A stretch of 64,000 bases of DNA from Acetivibrio clariflavus DSM 19732. GTDB lineage: Bacteria > Bacillota > Clostridia > Acetivibrionales > Acetivibrionaceae. The notes below the pieces were generated by a model, which worked only from the letters and a program-made list of their open reading frames with translations, had not been told where the DNA came from and did no database searches. Made by a program: the position numbers and the translations under genes. The stretch is from NCBI RefSeq assembly GCF_000237085.1, contig NC_016627.1:1612001-1676000 (forward strand), read 5' to 3'. Of the stretch, positions 44,143 through 54,466 are shown in pieces. Every line of letters begins with the position of its first letter. Positions within the stretch are counted from its first letter, which is position 1.

Positions 44143-44313
44143 TTAATAAAATACCTTTATAAGAGTAATATTAAAAACTAATGAAAATATTAATAATAAT
44201 ATAGGGATATCTTAAAACATATGCTCAAAAATCTGTTATTAAACAGAAACTTTTGAGAATAATAATTAGTGAAAATATCCTTATATTATTTTTTTGTGTA
44301 GAAGGTATTAAAT

Positions 44314-45684
44314 ATGTTAAATAAAATAGCTTCCGGAAAGAAAAATATTGCAATAATTACCTCTGTGTTTCTTATAATTACAACAATAATTGCTTTTTTT
44401 GCCTGGGTTCTAAACCAGAAGACCTTTTACATGGGTATAAAGGTTGAAAATATTTCATTGTCGGGAATAGGCAAGTTAAAAGCATGGGAAAAAATACAGG
44501 ATGAGATCAATAAGAACTTTGCCGGAAAGAAATTGATATTAAAACATGGTGATAAAGAGTGGAACATTGGTTTAAATGAAATATCTTACAGTTTTTTGGT
44601 GAACAACGCAATTGAAGATGCCTATAGAATAGGAAGAGAAGGTAACTTTATAAACCGTTTGATGACGGTTTACCGTTTAAGAAAAAAAAGCGTAAATGTT
44701 CCCCTTACTGCCCAATTTGACAGAAACAAATTGAGAAGTATTTTGGAAGACATAAAAAATGAAATTGACCAAAAAGAGGTAAATGCTTCAGCAATTTTTC
44801 AAAATGGGAAAGTAATATTTAATGAAGAAGTAATAGGAAAAAATGTTGATATTGACAAAAATCTTAATATGATAGAAAATATATTATTAGAGAAGAATTT
44901 TTCTCCTATAGAATTAATTGTTGACGATATCTATCCAAGGGTCAGATATAATGATATTTCTGTCATAAGTAAGGTTATAACTACTTTTTCTACGTCTTTT
45001 AATCCGCAAAAAGTTGATAGAAGCTATAATATTAAATTAGCATGCGATAGGATAAATAATACTGTCTTATTGCCCGGCGATACATTTTCCATGGATAAGG
45101 CTTTAGGACCGAGGACTATAAGCAACGGATACAGAAATGCACCGGTTATCGTAAAAGGAAAGATTCTTGAAGGTGTTGGAGGAGGTGTATGTCAAGTAAC
45201 AACAACTCTATATGTGGCGGTATTAAAAAGTAAATTGGAAGTTGTTGAGAGAAAACCTCATTCAATGCCTTTAGGCTATGTTGAACCTGGGCAGGATGCA
45301 ACCATTTCAGAAGGATATATAGATTTTAAGTTCAAAAATAGCAAAGAATATCCCATTCTGATAAGTGCACAGGTATCAGGCGGTAACATTATCATTAGAA
45401 TTGTCGGAATAAAAGAAGAAGCAAATCAAACAGTGAAACTCAAGTCAGTGGTGGTTAAGAAATTGAATCCCGAAAAGGAAATTGTAGTTTTCGATGAAAA
45501 GGTTCCTTTAGGAGAAGTAGTTGTTGAAAAAGCTGCTGTAACCGGTCAGAAGGTTGTTGTATACCGTGAAACCTATGATCAAAATAACAAACTTATTGAA
45601 CGGGAAAAAATATCAGAGGATACCTACCTGCCTGTCAGAGGTGTAATAAGAGTAAATCCTGCAGATAGGCATTTAGTTAATTAA
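44314..45684 (+). CDS. VanW family protein
   Basis: 456 aa, anchored by an N-terminal membrane helix (IAIITSVFLIITTIIAFFAWVL) with the rest outside the cell. A peptidoglycan-binding-4-like region (about 60-220) precedes the VanW domain: FNPQKVDRSYNIKLACDRINN, GNAPVIVKGKILEGVGGGVCQVTTTLY and HSMPLGYVEPGQDATIS. A short C-terminal beta domain may be a G5-like fold. The VanW function is unknown despite the vancomycin-cluster name. The start is ATG with a weak GAAGG site. Not linked to van genes. Confidence 0.88.
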   Translation: MLNKIASGKKNIAIITSVFLIITTIIAFFAWVLNQKTFYMGIKVENISLSGIGKLKAWEKIQDEINKNFAGKKLILKHGDKEWNIGLNEISYSFLVNNAIEDAYRIGREGNFINRLMTVYRLRKKSVNVPLTAQFDRNKLRSILEDIKNEIDQKEVNASAIFQNGKVIFNEEVIGKNVDIDKNLNMIENILLEKNFSPIELIVDDIYPRVRYNDISVISKVITTFSTSFNPQKVDRSYNIKLACDRINNTVLLPGDTFSMDKALGPRTISNGYRNAPVIVKGKILEGVGGGVCQVTTTLYVAVLKSKLEVVERKPHSMPLGYVEPGQDATISEGYIDFKFKNSKEYPILISAQVSGGNIIIRIVGIKEEANQTVKLKSVVVKKLNPEKEIVVFDEKVPLGEVVVEKAAVTGQKVVVYRETYDQNNKLIEREKISEDTYLPVRGVIRVNPADRHLVN

Positions 45685-45760
45685 CAAATTCATGGATTGC
45701 AACATAATATTCTTTAAAGCATTAGATTTTAAAAAATTGTGAAAATGTGAGGGATTTATT

Positions 45761-46447
45761 GTGAATGATGCTTTATACTCCAAAGAACTTGTATGCCCGG
45801 TATGCAAAAACAAAATAGAAGTAACTAAAGTTAAATCAAAAGCTTGCGTAGTATCATCCAAAGATACAGATTTTTGTTTATATTACGAGGGAATAAATCC
45901 GATTTTATATGAGGCATGGGTGTGCGAATATTGCGGATATGCTGCACTGGGGGAAAGATTTGAGGAACTGACTGACAAGCAGGCACAAAAAATTAAAACG
46001 GGAATTTCACCTTATTGGAAAAGCAGAAGTTTTAATGGAGAGAGGAATATCGACCTGGCATTGGAAGCCTATAAATTGGCATTGTATAATCTTCAAAAAA
46101 TAGAAGCTAAATCCAGCGAATTGGCAAAAGTTTGTATTAGAATTGCATGGTTATACAGGATGAAAAAAGATGAAAGGGAATATGATTTCTTAAAACATGC
46201 TTTAAGATTTTATCTTGATACATATGAGAATGAAAAATTTCCGGTGAACAAGCTTGATGAATACACTTGTATGTATATGATTGCTGAACTTTACAGAAGA
46301 ACCGGAAATGTGGATGAAGCAGTTTTATGGTTCAGCAGACTTATAACTTCACCTGGTGCAAAGGAAAATAAAGTTCTTGTGGAGTATGCCAGGGAGCAAT
46401 ATTATCTTGCAAAGGAACAAAAAGAAAACAGTAAACAAATATCGTGA
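45761..46447 (+). CDS. DUF2225 family protein
   Basis: 228 aa, cytoplasmic. The N-terminal zinc-ribbon-like half has CPVCKNKIEVTKVKS and CEYCGYAALGERF. The C-terminal half is a TPR-like helical array (LALEAYKLALYNLQKIEAKSSELAKVCIRIAWLYRM). The pattern fits DUF2225, a clostridial and bacillar family of unknown role. The start is GTG, 7 nt after GAGGG. A terminator follows directly. Confidence 0.82.
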   Translation: MNDALYSKELVCPVCKNKIEVTKVKSKACVVSSKDTDFCLYYEGINPILYEAWVCEYCGYAALGERFEELTDKQAQKIKTGISPYWKSRSFNGERNIDLALEAYKLALYNLQKIEAKSSELAKVCIRIAWLYRMKKDEREYDFLKHALRFYLDTYENEKFPVNKLDEYTCMYMIAELYRRTGNVDEAVLWFSRLITSPGAKENKVLVEYAREQYYLAKEQKENSKQIS

Positions 46448-46452
46448 AAAAG

Positions 46453-46485
46453 AAAAATTAGCTCTTTGAAAGGGCTAATTTTTTA
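46453..46485 (+). terminator. Terminator after the DUF2225 gene
   Basis: AAAAATTAGC and GCTAATTTTT form a 10-bp perfect stem with an 11-nt loop, and T residues continue after it. Confidence 0.82.
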
Positions 46486-46575
46486 TGTTGATTTTAGAAA
46501 GACATATTTTGAAAAATTGAACCTTTTACAGTAATATGTTATTATAAAAATAAATTTGCGCAAGCCGGAGGAAAT

Positions 46576-47559
46576 ATGAAAATAGGAAAAATTCCGAACA
46601 GTGTTTTAAAGGAAATTGTTTTAGATAAAATAAAAGGCAGCAGAAAAGAAGTGCTATTAAGGCCAAAGGTAGGAGAAGACTGCTGTGCAGTAGATTTTGA
46701 AAACAAAGTGTGTGTACTTTCATCGGATCCCATTACCGGTGCTGAAAATGAAATTGGGCGTCTTGCGGTACATATTTCGTGTAATGACGTAGCATCATGC
46801 GGTGCTGAGCCTTTAGGTCTTATTGTTACAATTTTAGTACCGCCAACAGCAACACAAAAAGATTTAGAACTGGTTATGTCTCAGATTAGTGAAACGGCAA
46901 ACTCATTGAATGTAGATATAATAGGTGGACATACTGAAGTTACCGGTGCAGTTAATCGATTTGTTATAATTACTACTGCTGTAGGATATGTATTGAAGGA
47001 CAAGCTGGTATCCACATCCGGAGCAATGGTGGGAGATGATATTATTCTAACAAAGTTTGCAGGGATTGAAGGAACTGCAATAATTGCCCATGATAAAGAA
47101 AGCGAACTCAAAGATAAAATTGAAAAGGACGTTTTGGAAAAAGCTAAATCATTGGTAAAAGATATAAGTGTAGTAAAGGAAGGAATAATTGCAGGGCGGT
47201 TTGGTGTAAATTCAATGCATGATGTTACAGAAGGCGGAGTATTAGGTGCAGTGTGGGAAGTTGCAGAAGCTTCCGAGAAAGGTGCTGTTATATATGCCGA
47301 TAAGATACCTGTATTGAAAGAAACTTTAAAGATCTGCAATATTTATAATATTGATCCTTTTAGGTTGATTTCGAGCGGTTGTATGATTATAACCTGCAAG
47401 AACGGAAAGGATTTGGTAAAGGAATTAGAAGAAAACGGTATAAAGGCGACTGTTATCGGTCAAATAACAGAGGGCAATGAAAAACGGCTTGTATTGAAGG
47501 ATGGTTATATTGATATCAATGAGCCCTTATCCGATGAGTTGTACAAAGTAGTAAACTAG
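46576..47559 (+). CDS. AIR synthase-related protein (HypE/PurM fold)
   Basis: 327 aa of the PurM/HypE/ThiL ATP-binding superfamily. The N-terminal metal/phosphate segment is VGEDCCAVDF. LSSDPITGAENEIGRLAVHISCNDVASCGAEP and the Gly-rich IIGGHTEVT follow, and the C-terminal half holds MHDVTEGGVLGAVWEVAEAS. It resembles HypE but lacks the C-terminal PRIC cysteine of hydrogenase maturation HypE, and no hyp genes are nearby. The substrate is therefore unknown. The start is ATG after GGAGG. Confidence 0.82.
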   Translation: MKIGKIPNSVLKEIVLDKIKGSRKEVLLRPKVGEDCCAVDFENKVCVLSSDPITGAENEIGRLAVHISCNDVASCGAEPLGLIVTILVPPTATQKDLELVMSQISETANSLNVDIIGGHTEVTGAVNRFVIITTAVGYVLKDKLVSTSGAMVGDDIILTKFAGIEGTAIIAHDKESELKDKIEKDVLEKAKSLVKDISVVKEGIIAGRFGVNSMHDVTEGGVLGAVWEVAEASEKGAVIYADKIPVLKETLKICNIYNIDPFRLISSGCMIITCKNGKDLVKELEENGIKATVIGQITEGNEKRLVLKDGYIDINEPLSDELYKVVN

Positions 47560-47589
47560 AAGATATTATATTCAAAAGGGGGTTTTACT

Positions 47590-49032
47590 ATTAGTATTTT
47601 AGAGAAAATTACCAAGCAAATGGGAAGTCCCGAGGACGAAGAAAAGCAAATTGATTTAATATCTTTTATTCTAGTGGTTCTAGTAGTTGCTGTATTGCCT
47701 TTTGTAGCAATTCCAAAGGTAGTAAATACACCGGTTAACACATGGTATTTTTTGGATATACACGGTTATTCAAAAATGGTTTTTTTAATTATTATATCAA
47801 TGATTATGTTAACCTTAATGGGATTTAAAAGGTTGGCAAGAAAGCAGCATATAAAGATTTGTCTTCCTCTTGCTTTGTTTTTATTATGGGTACTCGTTTC
47901 GCTTTTTTTTGCTAAAGATAGGGCTGTGGCTTTTCATGGATATCCTCTTAGGTGGCAGGGATTTGTAGCCTATTTTTGTTATGCAGTCGTTTTTACTTTT
48001 ATTGTTAATATGGTCAAGAAAAAGGATATAGGAAAGATTCTTACAGCTTACTTTATAGCTGTTAGTATAAGTGCAATTCACTCTATAGTAAATTATTATG
48101 GAATTGAACCGCTAAACATAATTACTAAAACTTTCTTTGATGCAAAAATAGTACCTGAAATATCCCGCGGTACTCTTGGAAACAGAAATACAGCAGGGGC
48201 TTTTTTCACTATACCTACAGTTATGTCACTTGTTATGTTTCTAAAAAGTAAAAGTTATGAAAAAAATATATTATACTATTCTTATCTTGTCTTATCCTAT
48301 GCTGCACTTTTGGTATCTCTTACGCGAGTTGCATGGCTAGGTGCAATTGGTGCAATTGCTTTGACAATATGGGTTTTTCGCAAATATTTCAAAGAGTACT
48401 TAAAAAAATTCTTATTGATCGCAGTTTCTTTTGCTATTATTCTTGTCTTATTAGATGTTTCAGGTAACGGTAGAATAGTTGGCAGATATTATTCTATGAA
48501 AGACCAATTCAAGCAGGCGTATGACGGCAATGTGGAACAGTTTGGGTCAAGCAGAATTTTTATATATGGCAAGGCATTTAAAGTAATCGCTGAACATCCT
48601 ATTGTAGGTACAGGCCCTGATTGTTTTGCATACTATTCTGTAATAACTAGGGAGGAATATGAGAAACATCCTGAATTAAGTGGTATTGGTTATTTTGACA
48701 AAGTACACAGTGAGTATTTGGAATATGCCGCAACTATGGGAATACCAGCCCTCATGTTCTATTTGTGGTTCCTTTTATCAATCTTTATTCCTTGGATTAA
48801 GAAAGGTAAGGAAATAAGTCCTGAAATTTTTGCGATTTTATTGGGTTTAACAGGATATTTGTTGCAGGCATGCTTTAACTTTGGAACTATTAGTACACTT
48901 CCAGGAGTTTTCGTATTGCTGGGTATACTAAAAAATGCTTTGGGAAAGGAAAAAAATGAAGAAAATAATGAACGTATTGAAAATTTTGCTGATGATTCTG
49001 CGGTAATCGACATTAATGACAATACTCATTGA
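47590..49032 (+). CDS. O-antigen ligase-like polytopic membrane protein
   Basis: About 480 aa with roughly eleven membrane helices. The Wzy/O-antigen ligase domain includes SLTRVAWLGAIGAI, RIFIYGKAFKVIAEHPIVGTGPDCFAYY and the following HSEYLEYAATMGIPAL (the usual essential His region). These enzymes polymerise or ligate surface glycans; the substrate is unknown. AAGGGGG (47576-47582) is 7 nt before an in-frame ATT at 47590 that would add SILEKITKQ. The first in-frame ATG (47620) has no ribosome site. I therefore propose ATT initiation. Confidence 0.82.
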   Translation: MSILEKITKQMGSPEDEEKQIDLISFILVVLVVAVLPFVAIPKVVNTPVNTWYFLDIHGYSKMVFLIIISMIMLTLMGFKRLARKQHIKICLPLALFLLWVLVSLFFAKDRAVAFHGYPLRWQGFVAYFCYAVVFTFIVNMVKKKDIGKILTAYFIAVSISAIHSIVNYYGIEPLNIITKTFFDAKIVPEISRGTLGNRNTAGAFFTIPTVMSLVMFLKSKSYEKNILYYSYLVLSYAALLVSLTRVAWLGAIGAIALTIWVFRKYFKEYLKKFLLIAVSFAIILVLLDVSGNGRIVGRYYSMKDQFKQAYDGNVEQFGSSRIFIYGKAFKVIAEHPIVGTGPDCFAYYSVITREEYEKHPELSGIGYFDKVHSEYLEYAATMGIPALMFYLWFLLSIFIPWIKKGKEISPEIFAILLGLTGYLLQACFNFGTISTLPGVFVLLGILKNALGKEKNEENNERIENFADDSAVIDINDNTH

Positions 49033-49193
49033 CATAATTCTTATTTATTATTATAATCCTAATATTGGACTTATAGTAATATCATAACTGGAACATGGTT
49101 TTTAAAACGTGTTTGTTTTAAGTTTGTAAATTATTATTTTGATATTGTAAATAGCACTTTTTTTATTTTGTAATTTTAATAGGAGGTTTTTTC

Positions 49194-50432
49194 ATGTTTA
49201 ATTTGAATGAATTATCAAAATTTGACCCGGAAGTTGCAAAGGCAATAGAGGATGAAATAAACCGTCAAAGGGATAAAATCGAATTAATTGCATCTGAAAA
49301 TTTTACCAGTGAAGCTGTTATGGAAGTAATGGGAACTCCTTTGACAAACAAATATGCTGAAGGATATCCCGGCAAGAGGTATTATGGAGGATGCGAGTAT
49401 GTTGATGTAATTGAGAATTTAGCTATCGAGAGGGCTAAAAAGATTTTTGGAGCGGAACATGTAAACGTTCAGCCCCATTCCGGTGCCCAGGCTAATATGG
49501 CTGTTTTCTTTGCAGTATTGAATCCCGGAGATACGGTTCTGGGTATGGACCTTGCCCATGGCGGACATTTGAGTCATGGAAGTCCAGTAAATTTATCGGG
49601 AAAGTATTTTAATATTGTATCCTATGGAGTTAGCAAAGAAACCTTTAGGATAGATTACGATGAAGTTCGAAAGATTGCTAAAGAGTGTAAACCTAAAATG
49701 ATAATTGCTGGTGCAAGTGCTTATCCCAGAATTATTGATTTTAAGGCATTCAGAGAAATAGCCGATGAAGTTGGGGCTTACTTGATGGTAGACATCGCCC
49801 ATATTGCAGGTCTTGTTGCAGCAGGATTACATCCAAGTCCTGTACCGTATGCCCATTTTGTAACCACTACTACTCATAAAACCCTGAGAGGTCCCAGGGG
49901 CGGTATGATAATGTGTACAGGTGAGTTTGCAAAAGCTATAGATAAAGCTGTGTTCCCGGGTATACAAGGGGGGCCGCTTATGCATGTAATAGCTGCTAAA
50001 GCAGTTAGCTTTAAAGAAGTTATGTCCGACGAGTTTAAGCAATATCAGACACAAATAGTAAAAAATGCTAATACATTGGCAAATGCCATGATAGAAAAGG
50101 GATTAAATATTGTCTCCGGAGGTACGGACAACCATCTGATGCTTGTTGATTTGAGAAATAAAGGCATTACCGGTAAAGAAGCACAGTTTATGCTTGATGA
50201 GGTTAATATTACAGTAAATAAAAACGGTATTCCTTTCGATACTCAGAGTCCATTTATTACAAGCGGTATTAGAGTTGGAACTCCTGCAGTTACAGCAAGA
50301 GGAATGAAGGAAAACGATATGTTTGAAATTGCAGATCTTATAAATCTTGCACTGACTGATTTTGAAAATTCCAAACAAGATATTAAAGATAGGGTTAAAG
50401 CTTTGTGTGACAAATATCCTTTATATAAGTAA
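49194..50432 (+). CDS. glyA: Serine hydroxymethyltransferase
   Basis: A PLP enzyme interconverting serine and glycine with tetrahydrofolate, feeding the one-carbon pool used by folD. Motifs are [32 protein letters not shown], the PLP lysine in [14 protein letters not shown] and the C-terminal [15 protein letters not shown]. The length of 412 aa is standard. The start is ATG after AGGAGGT. It stands alone; I found no glycine riboswitch in the 160-bp leader. Confidence 0.97.
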   Translation: MFNLNELSKFDPEVAKAIEDEINRQRDKIELIASENFTSEAVMEVMGTPLTNKYAEGYPGKRYYGGCEYVDVIENLAIERAKKIFGAEHVNVQPHSGAQANMAVFFAVLNPGDTVLGMDLAHGGHLSHGSPVNLSGKYFNIVSYGVSKETFRIDYDEVRKIAKECKPKMIIAGASAYPRIIDFKAFREIADEVGAYLMVDIAHIAGLVAAGLHPSPVPYAHFVTTTTHKTLRGPRGGMIMCTGEFAKAIDKAVFPGIQGGPLMHVIAAKAVSFKEVMSDEFKQYQTQIVKNANTLANAMIEKGLNIVSGGTDNHLMLVDLRNKGITGKEAQFMLDEVNITVNKNGIPFDTQSPFITSGIRVGTPAVTARGMKENDMFEIADLINLALTDFENSKQDIKDRVKALCDKYPLYK

Positions 50433-50515
50433 TGTATCCAATTAGGATTTGAATCTATAAGCTTCAGAAAAAATTAATAAGACAATTAGAAATTGCAAGC
50501 TTGTTGATAAAAATA

Positions 50516-50558
50516 TAATGACGCCAGTTACAATAAAGATAACCGGCGTCATTTTTTG
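50516..50558 (+). terminator. Terminator after glyA
   Basis: AATGACGCC and GGCGTCATT form a 9-bp perfect stem, extended by GTT/AAC after a one-base mismatch, and are followed by TTTTG. It lies between convergent genes. Confidence 0.88.
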
Positions 50559-50599
50559 CTGTATTAATTTGTATTTTACTGTATTTTGGAAAGCTCAAA

Positions 50600-53236
50600 T
50601 TAGAATTTGAAAAGTACATACATATACAATATATATTTAAGACCTCCTATATTTTCTTTTGTTGATTTCAATAAAGGATGATAAAATTCCAGAACCTTGT
50701 TAAAATCATCTATTGTAACTTCATCTCTGCTATATCTTGCCTTTACAAATATCTCAGTTACTTCTGTTATTTTATAGGGATAAAATTTCCCTGTACTGTC
50801 AAGCCTTTCGGCATGATCAAGCGGTGTTTCACCCACCTTAATATCAGCATCCTGAAGATATAAAAGATTTAAATAGTATTTGTAGAGTTCAAGCACAGCT
50901 TCTCTTGGTGATAGTTTGGAAATATTTGTTATGCGCTTTTTTCTTTTTAAAATGTTTAAAAACACAACTAAAGCAGCAAGTAATATTATTGATACGACAA
51001 TAGATATAGCGGTTACAAGCTTTTTGTTTAATGGCTTTTGTTTTTTTACTGTTTCTGTTTGCTCTTGTACATTATTTGTATTTCTAGGAGTAAAATTACT
51101 TGAGGGGGTTGGGCTATTTGAACCGGGTGTAGGTGTTTGCAGTTGTGGAGTGCTTGAAATTGGTGCCTGATAAAGGTTATATGAAAAGTTTGCAGTGGGT
51201 TCAAACTGTATCCAGCCAATACCTTCAAAATAAACTTCAACCCAGGCATGTGCCCGTTCATTTGTAACTTCATATAGTTTGTCCTTTCCTGTGGCTGACG
51301 GGAGCAAATAACCCTCAACATATCTTGAGGGTATACCTATACATCTTGTAAGGATTGCCATAGCTGATGCAAAATAAGTGCAATATCCCTCTTTGCGTTC
51401 AAAAAGAAAATAGTCTACAAAATCAACGCCATCAGGTACATCACCGGGACTAAGATTGTATTTGTAGTTCTTTGAAAGATATTCCTCGATTGCCTTTACT
51501 TTGTCATAGTCATTGTTTTCATTCATTGTTATTGAATATGCAAGGTCTTTTACTCTTTGAGGAACAGTATCCGGTATATCAAGATACTGTGAATATATAG
51601 CATTTGAATGATACATTAAGGAGGATAGACTTAAAATCCATTCAAAAAGATTCTGATTATTTCCGTAAATGTGTTGAGAATCAATATTGCTGATTAAGAG
51701 TAAAACATCATTTAAAGCATTATTTTTATCCTCATCAGAGAGTTTGGAGGCATTGATTTTATTGATAAGATATTTGGTTAATCTTTCTTTCATTACTTCA
51801 GCATTTGGAGAATCTAATAACCTTTCATACAAATAATTATAGTTTATTGATATTTGCTCTTCATACCAGTTATATTTACTATAAAAGACTTCATATAAAT
51901 AGTTTTGGAGAAAATTAATCGATTCTTCCCAATAATATCCGTAAAGGTATTTATGGCTTACCCGCAGAAGATTTTCAAAATTTTTGTCACCGTAATTTAT
52001 ATCATAGGTGTTAAAGGCATAAGAAAAACCTTTGCCTAATAACTTTCTTGCCACTAAGACTCCTTCAGCATTGACAAAAATATCGTTTTCGTCGGAATCC
52101 GGGAAGTGGAGATTGGAGGTTTTAAGCGGTGCAAAAAGAGAATAGGTATAAATATTCTCATATTGAATTTCAACGGTGTATTTTGAAAGATTCTTTAAAA
52201 CATCGGGAGCTTCGAAATAGTCTAATGTTTTTCTGTAGTAATCGGAAAGCAGAAACAGACCATTTTCATATTCGAAGGTATCTATGTTAAGCTTGTTATT
52301 TTTGTTACCGAGCTCATAATAGGAGATATTTGTATTAACCCATGAATAACCGGTATATTGATCACTTGAGCGACCTTTAAGATATAATGTTTTGGGCGAT
52401 TTTACCTTAAGAACTAAAGTTTTGTCGGGAATTACATTGCTGCCTAATTTATTGCTATCATTTCCAAAGCCTGTTGAGGACAAATCGAAATAACCGATGT
52501 TCTGCGTTTTAACTGCTCGGCTTCCAAAATTCATAACATAATATATTTTATCATCAAGCCATTTCCATTCAATGGGGCGTGAATTTACCGGAATAAATAC
52601 GGTCAGGAGAAGCACCAATAACGCTATAGGTGCAATAAAAACAATAAAAGCCGATGGATTAACAAAATCGTTGGAATCCTGGGCCCATTTTCTGTTGTAC
52701 ACATGGAGAAGATAGTAAATCAGTATGGAAACTATAAAAGCGTAAAAAGATATATAAGCCCGGTCTTCCACAAAATAATCGAGCATCCATTGAACACAGA
52801 ATATTGAAAGCCCGGTTAACAATAGAAGATAAAAGTTAAATTTTTTTACGGTGAATAAATAAACAATTAATGAAAAAGCGAATGCAAAAAGCAGGGTAAA
52901 TATAATTGCAAAATATTCATTCGGGTTTTCTTTACCCTGAACAAAGTAAAAGAGCCATATAAAAGGTTCAATCAGACGGTAAAATGTCTTTTTAAAAATT
53001 GAGTATACGACAAAAACCAATCCTCCGAAAATGAAGGAAATAACAGATATTTTTGTCATTATTCCATTGACAAGGAGAATGGAAAAAGCCAATAAAAATA
53101 AAAATACAAACCCTAAAACTTCAAGGGGTGTATATTTAAATCCAAGGGTAGTAGTGAACGGAAAAGCAAAACTAAAACTCAGGGCAATCATGAGAATGAA
53201 TTTAACTATATATTCAATCAATTTTTTTAACGGCAC
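50600..53236 (-). CDS. Transglutaminase-like membrane protein (TgpA type)
   Basis: 878 aa. About six N-terminal membrane helices (1-225) are followed by a large outside region. It contains a transglutaminase core with catalytic Cys in KEGYCTYFASAMAILTRCIGIPSRYVEG and His in ERAHAWVEVYFEGIGWIQFEPT, where Glu takes the usual Asp place. A Pro/Thr-rich linker, a further membrane helix (LVTAISIVVSIILLAALVVFL) and a DUF4129-like cytosolic tail follow. With moxR and the DUF58 gene it forms a known three-gene set. The cellular substrate is unknown. The start is ATG after GAGGTGAC. Confidence 0.85.
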   Translation of the reverse strand: MPLKKLIEYIVKFILMIALSFSFAFPFTTTLGFKYTPLEVLGFVFLFLLAFSILLVNGIMTKISVISFIFGGLVFVVYSIFKKTFYRLIEPFIWLFYFVQGKENPNEYFAIIFTLLFAFAFSLIVYLFTVKKFNFYLLLLTGLSIFCVQWMLDYFVEDRAYISFYAFIVSILIYYLLHVYNRKWAQDSNDFVNPSAFIVFIAPIALLVLLLTVFIPVNSRPIEWKWLDDKIYYVMNFGSRAVKTQNIGYFDLSSTGFGNDSNKLGSNVIPDKTLVLKVKSPKTLYLKGRSSDQYTGYSWVNTNISYYELGNKNNKLNIDTFEYENGLFLLSDYYRKTLDYFEAPDVLKNLSKYTVEIQYENIYTYSLFAPLKTSNLHFPDSDENDIFVNAEGVLVARKLLGKGFSYAFNTYDINYGDKNFENLLRVSHKYLYGYYWEESINFLQNYLYEVFYSKYNWYEEQISINYNYLYERLLDSPNAEVMKERLTKYLINKINASKLSDEDKNNALNDVLLLISNIDSQHIYGNNQNLFEWILSLSSLMYHSNAIYSQYLDIPDTVPQRVKDLAYSITMNENNDYDKVKAIEEYLSKNYKYNLSPGDVPDGVDFVDYFLFERKEGYCTYFASAMAILTRCIGIPSRYVEGYLLPSATGKDKLYEVTNERAHAWVEVYFEGIGWIQFEPTANFSYNLYQAPISSTPQLQTPTPGSNSPTPSSNFTPRNTNNVQEQTETVKKQKPLNKKLVTAISIVVSIILLAALVVFLNILKRKKRITNISKLSPREAVLELYKYYLNLLYLQDADIKVGETPLDHAERLDSTGKFYPYKITEVTEIFVKARYSRDEVTIDDFNKVLEFYHPLLKSTKENIGGLKYILYMYVLFKF

Positions 53237-53257
53237 ATTATGTCACCTCACATTTTA

Positions 53258-54466
53258 CTAAGCACTGGCACATTTGAGAACCGTTTCTATATTATCGTCG
53301 ACATTAATTTTGTATGCATCTATGCCTATTTCAGGCAAACCTGTAAGGATATCTCTCACCATGTTCTTATTGCTTGCCAATAAGTCTTCAGCACAAACGT
53401 AAACAATATTGACATCATGACCTGAGGCTTTTAAGTTATATAGCTCATCATAAAGGTCATAATCAATATTTGATGTAAAGATTATAAGATCCATTTTATT
53501 TGCATTATCCCTGCTGTAAATATTTAAAAGGTCTTTAATGTGTATATCCTGGTCAAAACTTACATTTGAAAGCAGATCATAGATTTTGTCAAAATCCACG
53601 GTATTTTTGGCTTCGATTTTATTTACTTCCTCGGAATGATAAACAAAATTTATTGGTATCCAGTTGCTGAGGCAGTAATAGGCAACAGCAACAGTACATT
53701 CGATTAATTTGTCTTCAAGTACTATATTTTGCTCATAGCTGTAATTGTTTTTTTGGAGGTCAAGCATTATAACGCAGTTGGTTTTTGAAGTACCTTCAAA
53801 GTTTTTAACCATTAGTTGATTAACCTTTGCGGATAATTTCCAATGAATCCTTTTCAAACTGTCGCCGTAGGCATATTTTCGGGTGTCGGAAATAGTTGTA
53901 AAATCTTCAAAATGATTGTTTAATATTGAATGGGATTCCGACATATAGTTGGTTTTTATATTAAAGTTGTCAAGACTTATCAGGCGAGGATTAACTGTTA
54001 TGGTTTTGGTTGCGTCAGGTTTGCGCGAAAGTCGGAAGATTCCAAGATAATCCTCAAATTCAATGGACTTAATGCCTACCGTATAATAACCCCGGTATTT
54101 GCAAGTGATACCAAAGGTAAAGGATTTTTTCTGGAAAGGCAGCAGCGAAAAGCTTTTTGTTTGAAATTGCCTGGAGAAAATGGTATCTTCCCCGTAAAAG
54201 TTTACTTTAATAAACGGATACAGAAAAAAGTCAGGGTTATGGATATTTAATGTATAATTAACTGACTCACCTTTTATAACTGTCCTTTTGTCAATGGATT
54301 CGGTAAATCGAAATCTCTTGCAGGCAATAAAGGTAAACAAAAAAGAAACAACAGGCAGTATAATAACAATGTAAAAAAGCATATAAGGTATTTTGCCGCC
54401 ATAAAAGTATACAAATGTAAGAGACAAAAAAAATAAAGAAAAATATAAAATTCTATTTCTAGCCAT
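53258..54466 (-). CDS. DUF58 domain protein
   Basis: 402 aa. Two N-terminal hydrophobic helices (about 5-50) precede a beta-rich region and the DUF58 signature (YAYGDSLKRIHWKLSAKVNQLMVKNFE, about 195-222). A von Willebrand A-like half (VIMLDLQKN ... DLIIFTSNIDYD) follows. DUF58 proteins act with MoxR ATPases, probably as substrate or adaptor; the mechanism is not established. The start is ATG after GGTGGAG and lies inside the end of moxR (8-bp overlap). The transglutaminase gene follows 21 bp on. Confidence 0.87.
   Translation of the reverse strand: MARNRILYFSLFFLSLTFVYFYGGKIPYMLFYIVIILPVVSFLFTFIACKRFRFTESIDKRTVIKGESVNYTLNIHNPDFFLYPFIKVNFYGEDTIFSRQFQTKSFSLLPFQKKSFTFGITCKYRGYYTVGIKSIEFEDYLGIFRLSRKPDATKTITVNPRLISLDNFNIKTNYMSESHSILNNHFEDFTTISDTRKYAYGDSLKRIHWKLSAKVNQLMVKNFEGTSKTNCVIMLDLQKNNYSYEQNIVLEDKLIECTVAVAYYCLSNWIPINFVYHSEEVNKIEAKNTVDFDKIYDLLSNVSFDQDIHIKDLLNIYSRDNANKMDLIIFTSNIDYDLYDELYNLKASGHDVNIVYVCAEDLLASNKNMVRDILTGLPEIGIDAYKINVDDNIETVLKCASA

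Noticed and set aside
46576-47559. Hydrogenase maturation protein HypE
   Set aside because: The fold is right, but the C-terminal PRIC-type cysteine is missing and there are no hyp neighbours, so it is left as AIR-synthase-related.
49033-49193. Glycine riboswitch before glyA
   Set aside because: No glycine aptamer core; only AT-rich sequence and a ribosome site.
50916-51170. Plus-strand ORF inside the transglutaminase gene
   Set aside because: A shadow of the minus-strand coding sequence; no ribosome site and implausible composition.
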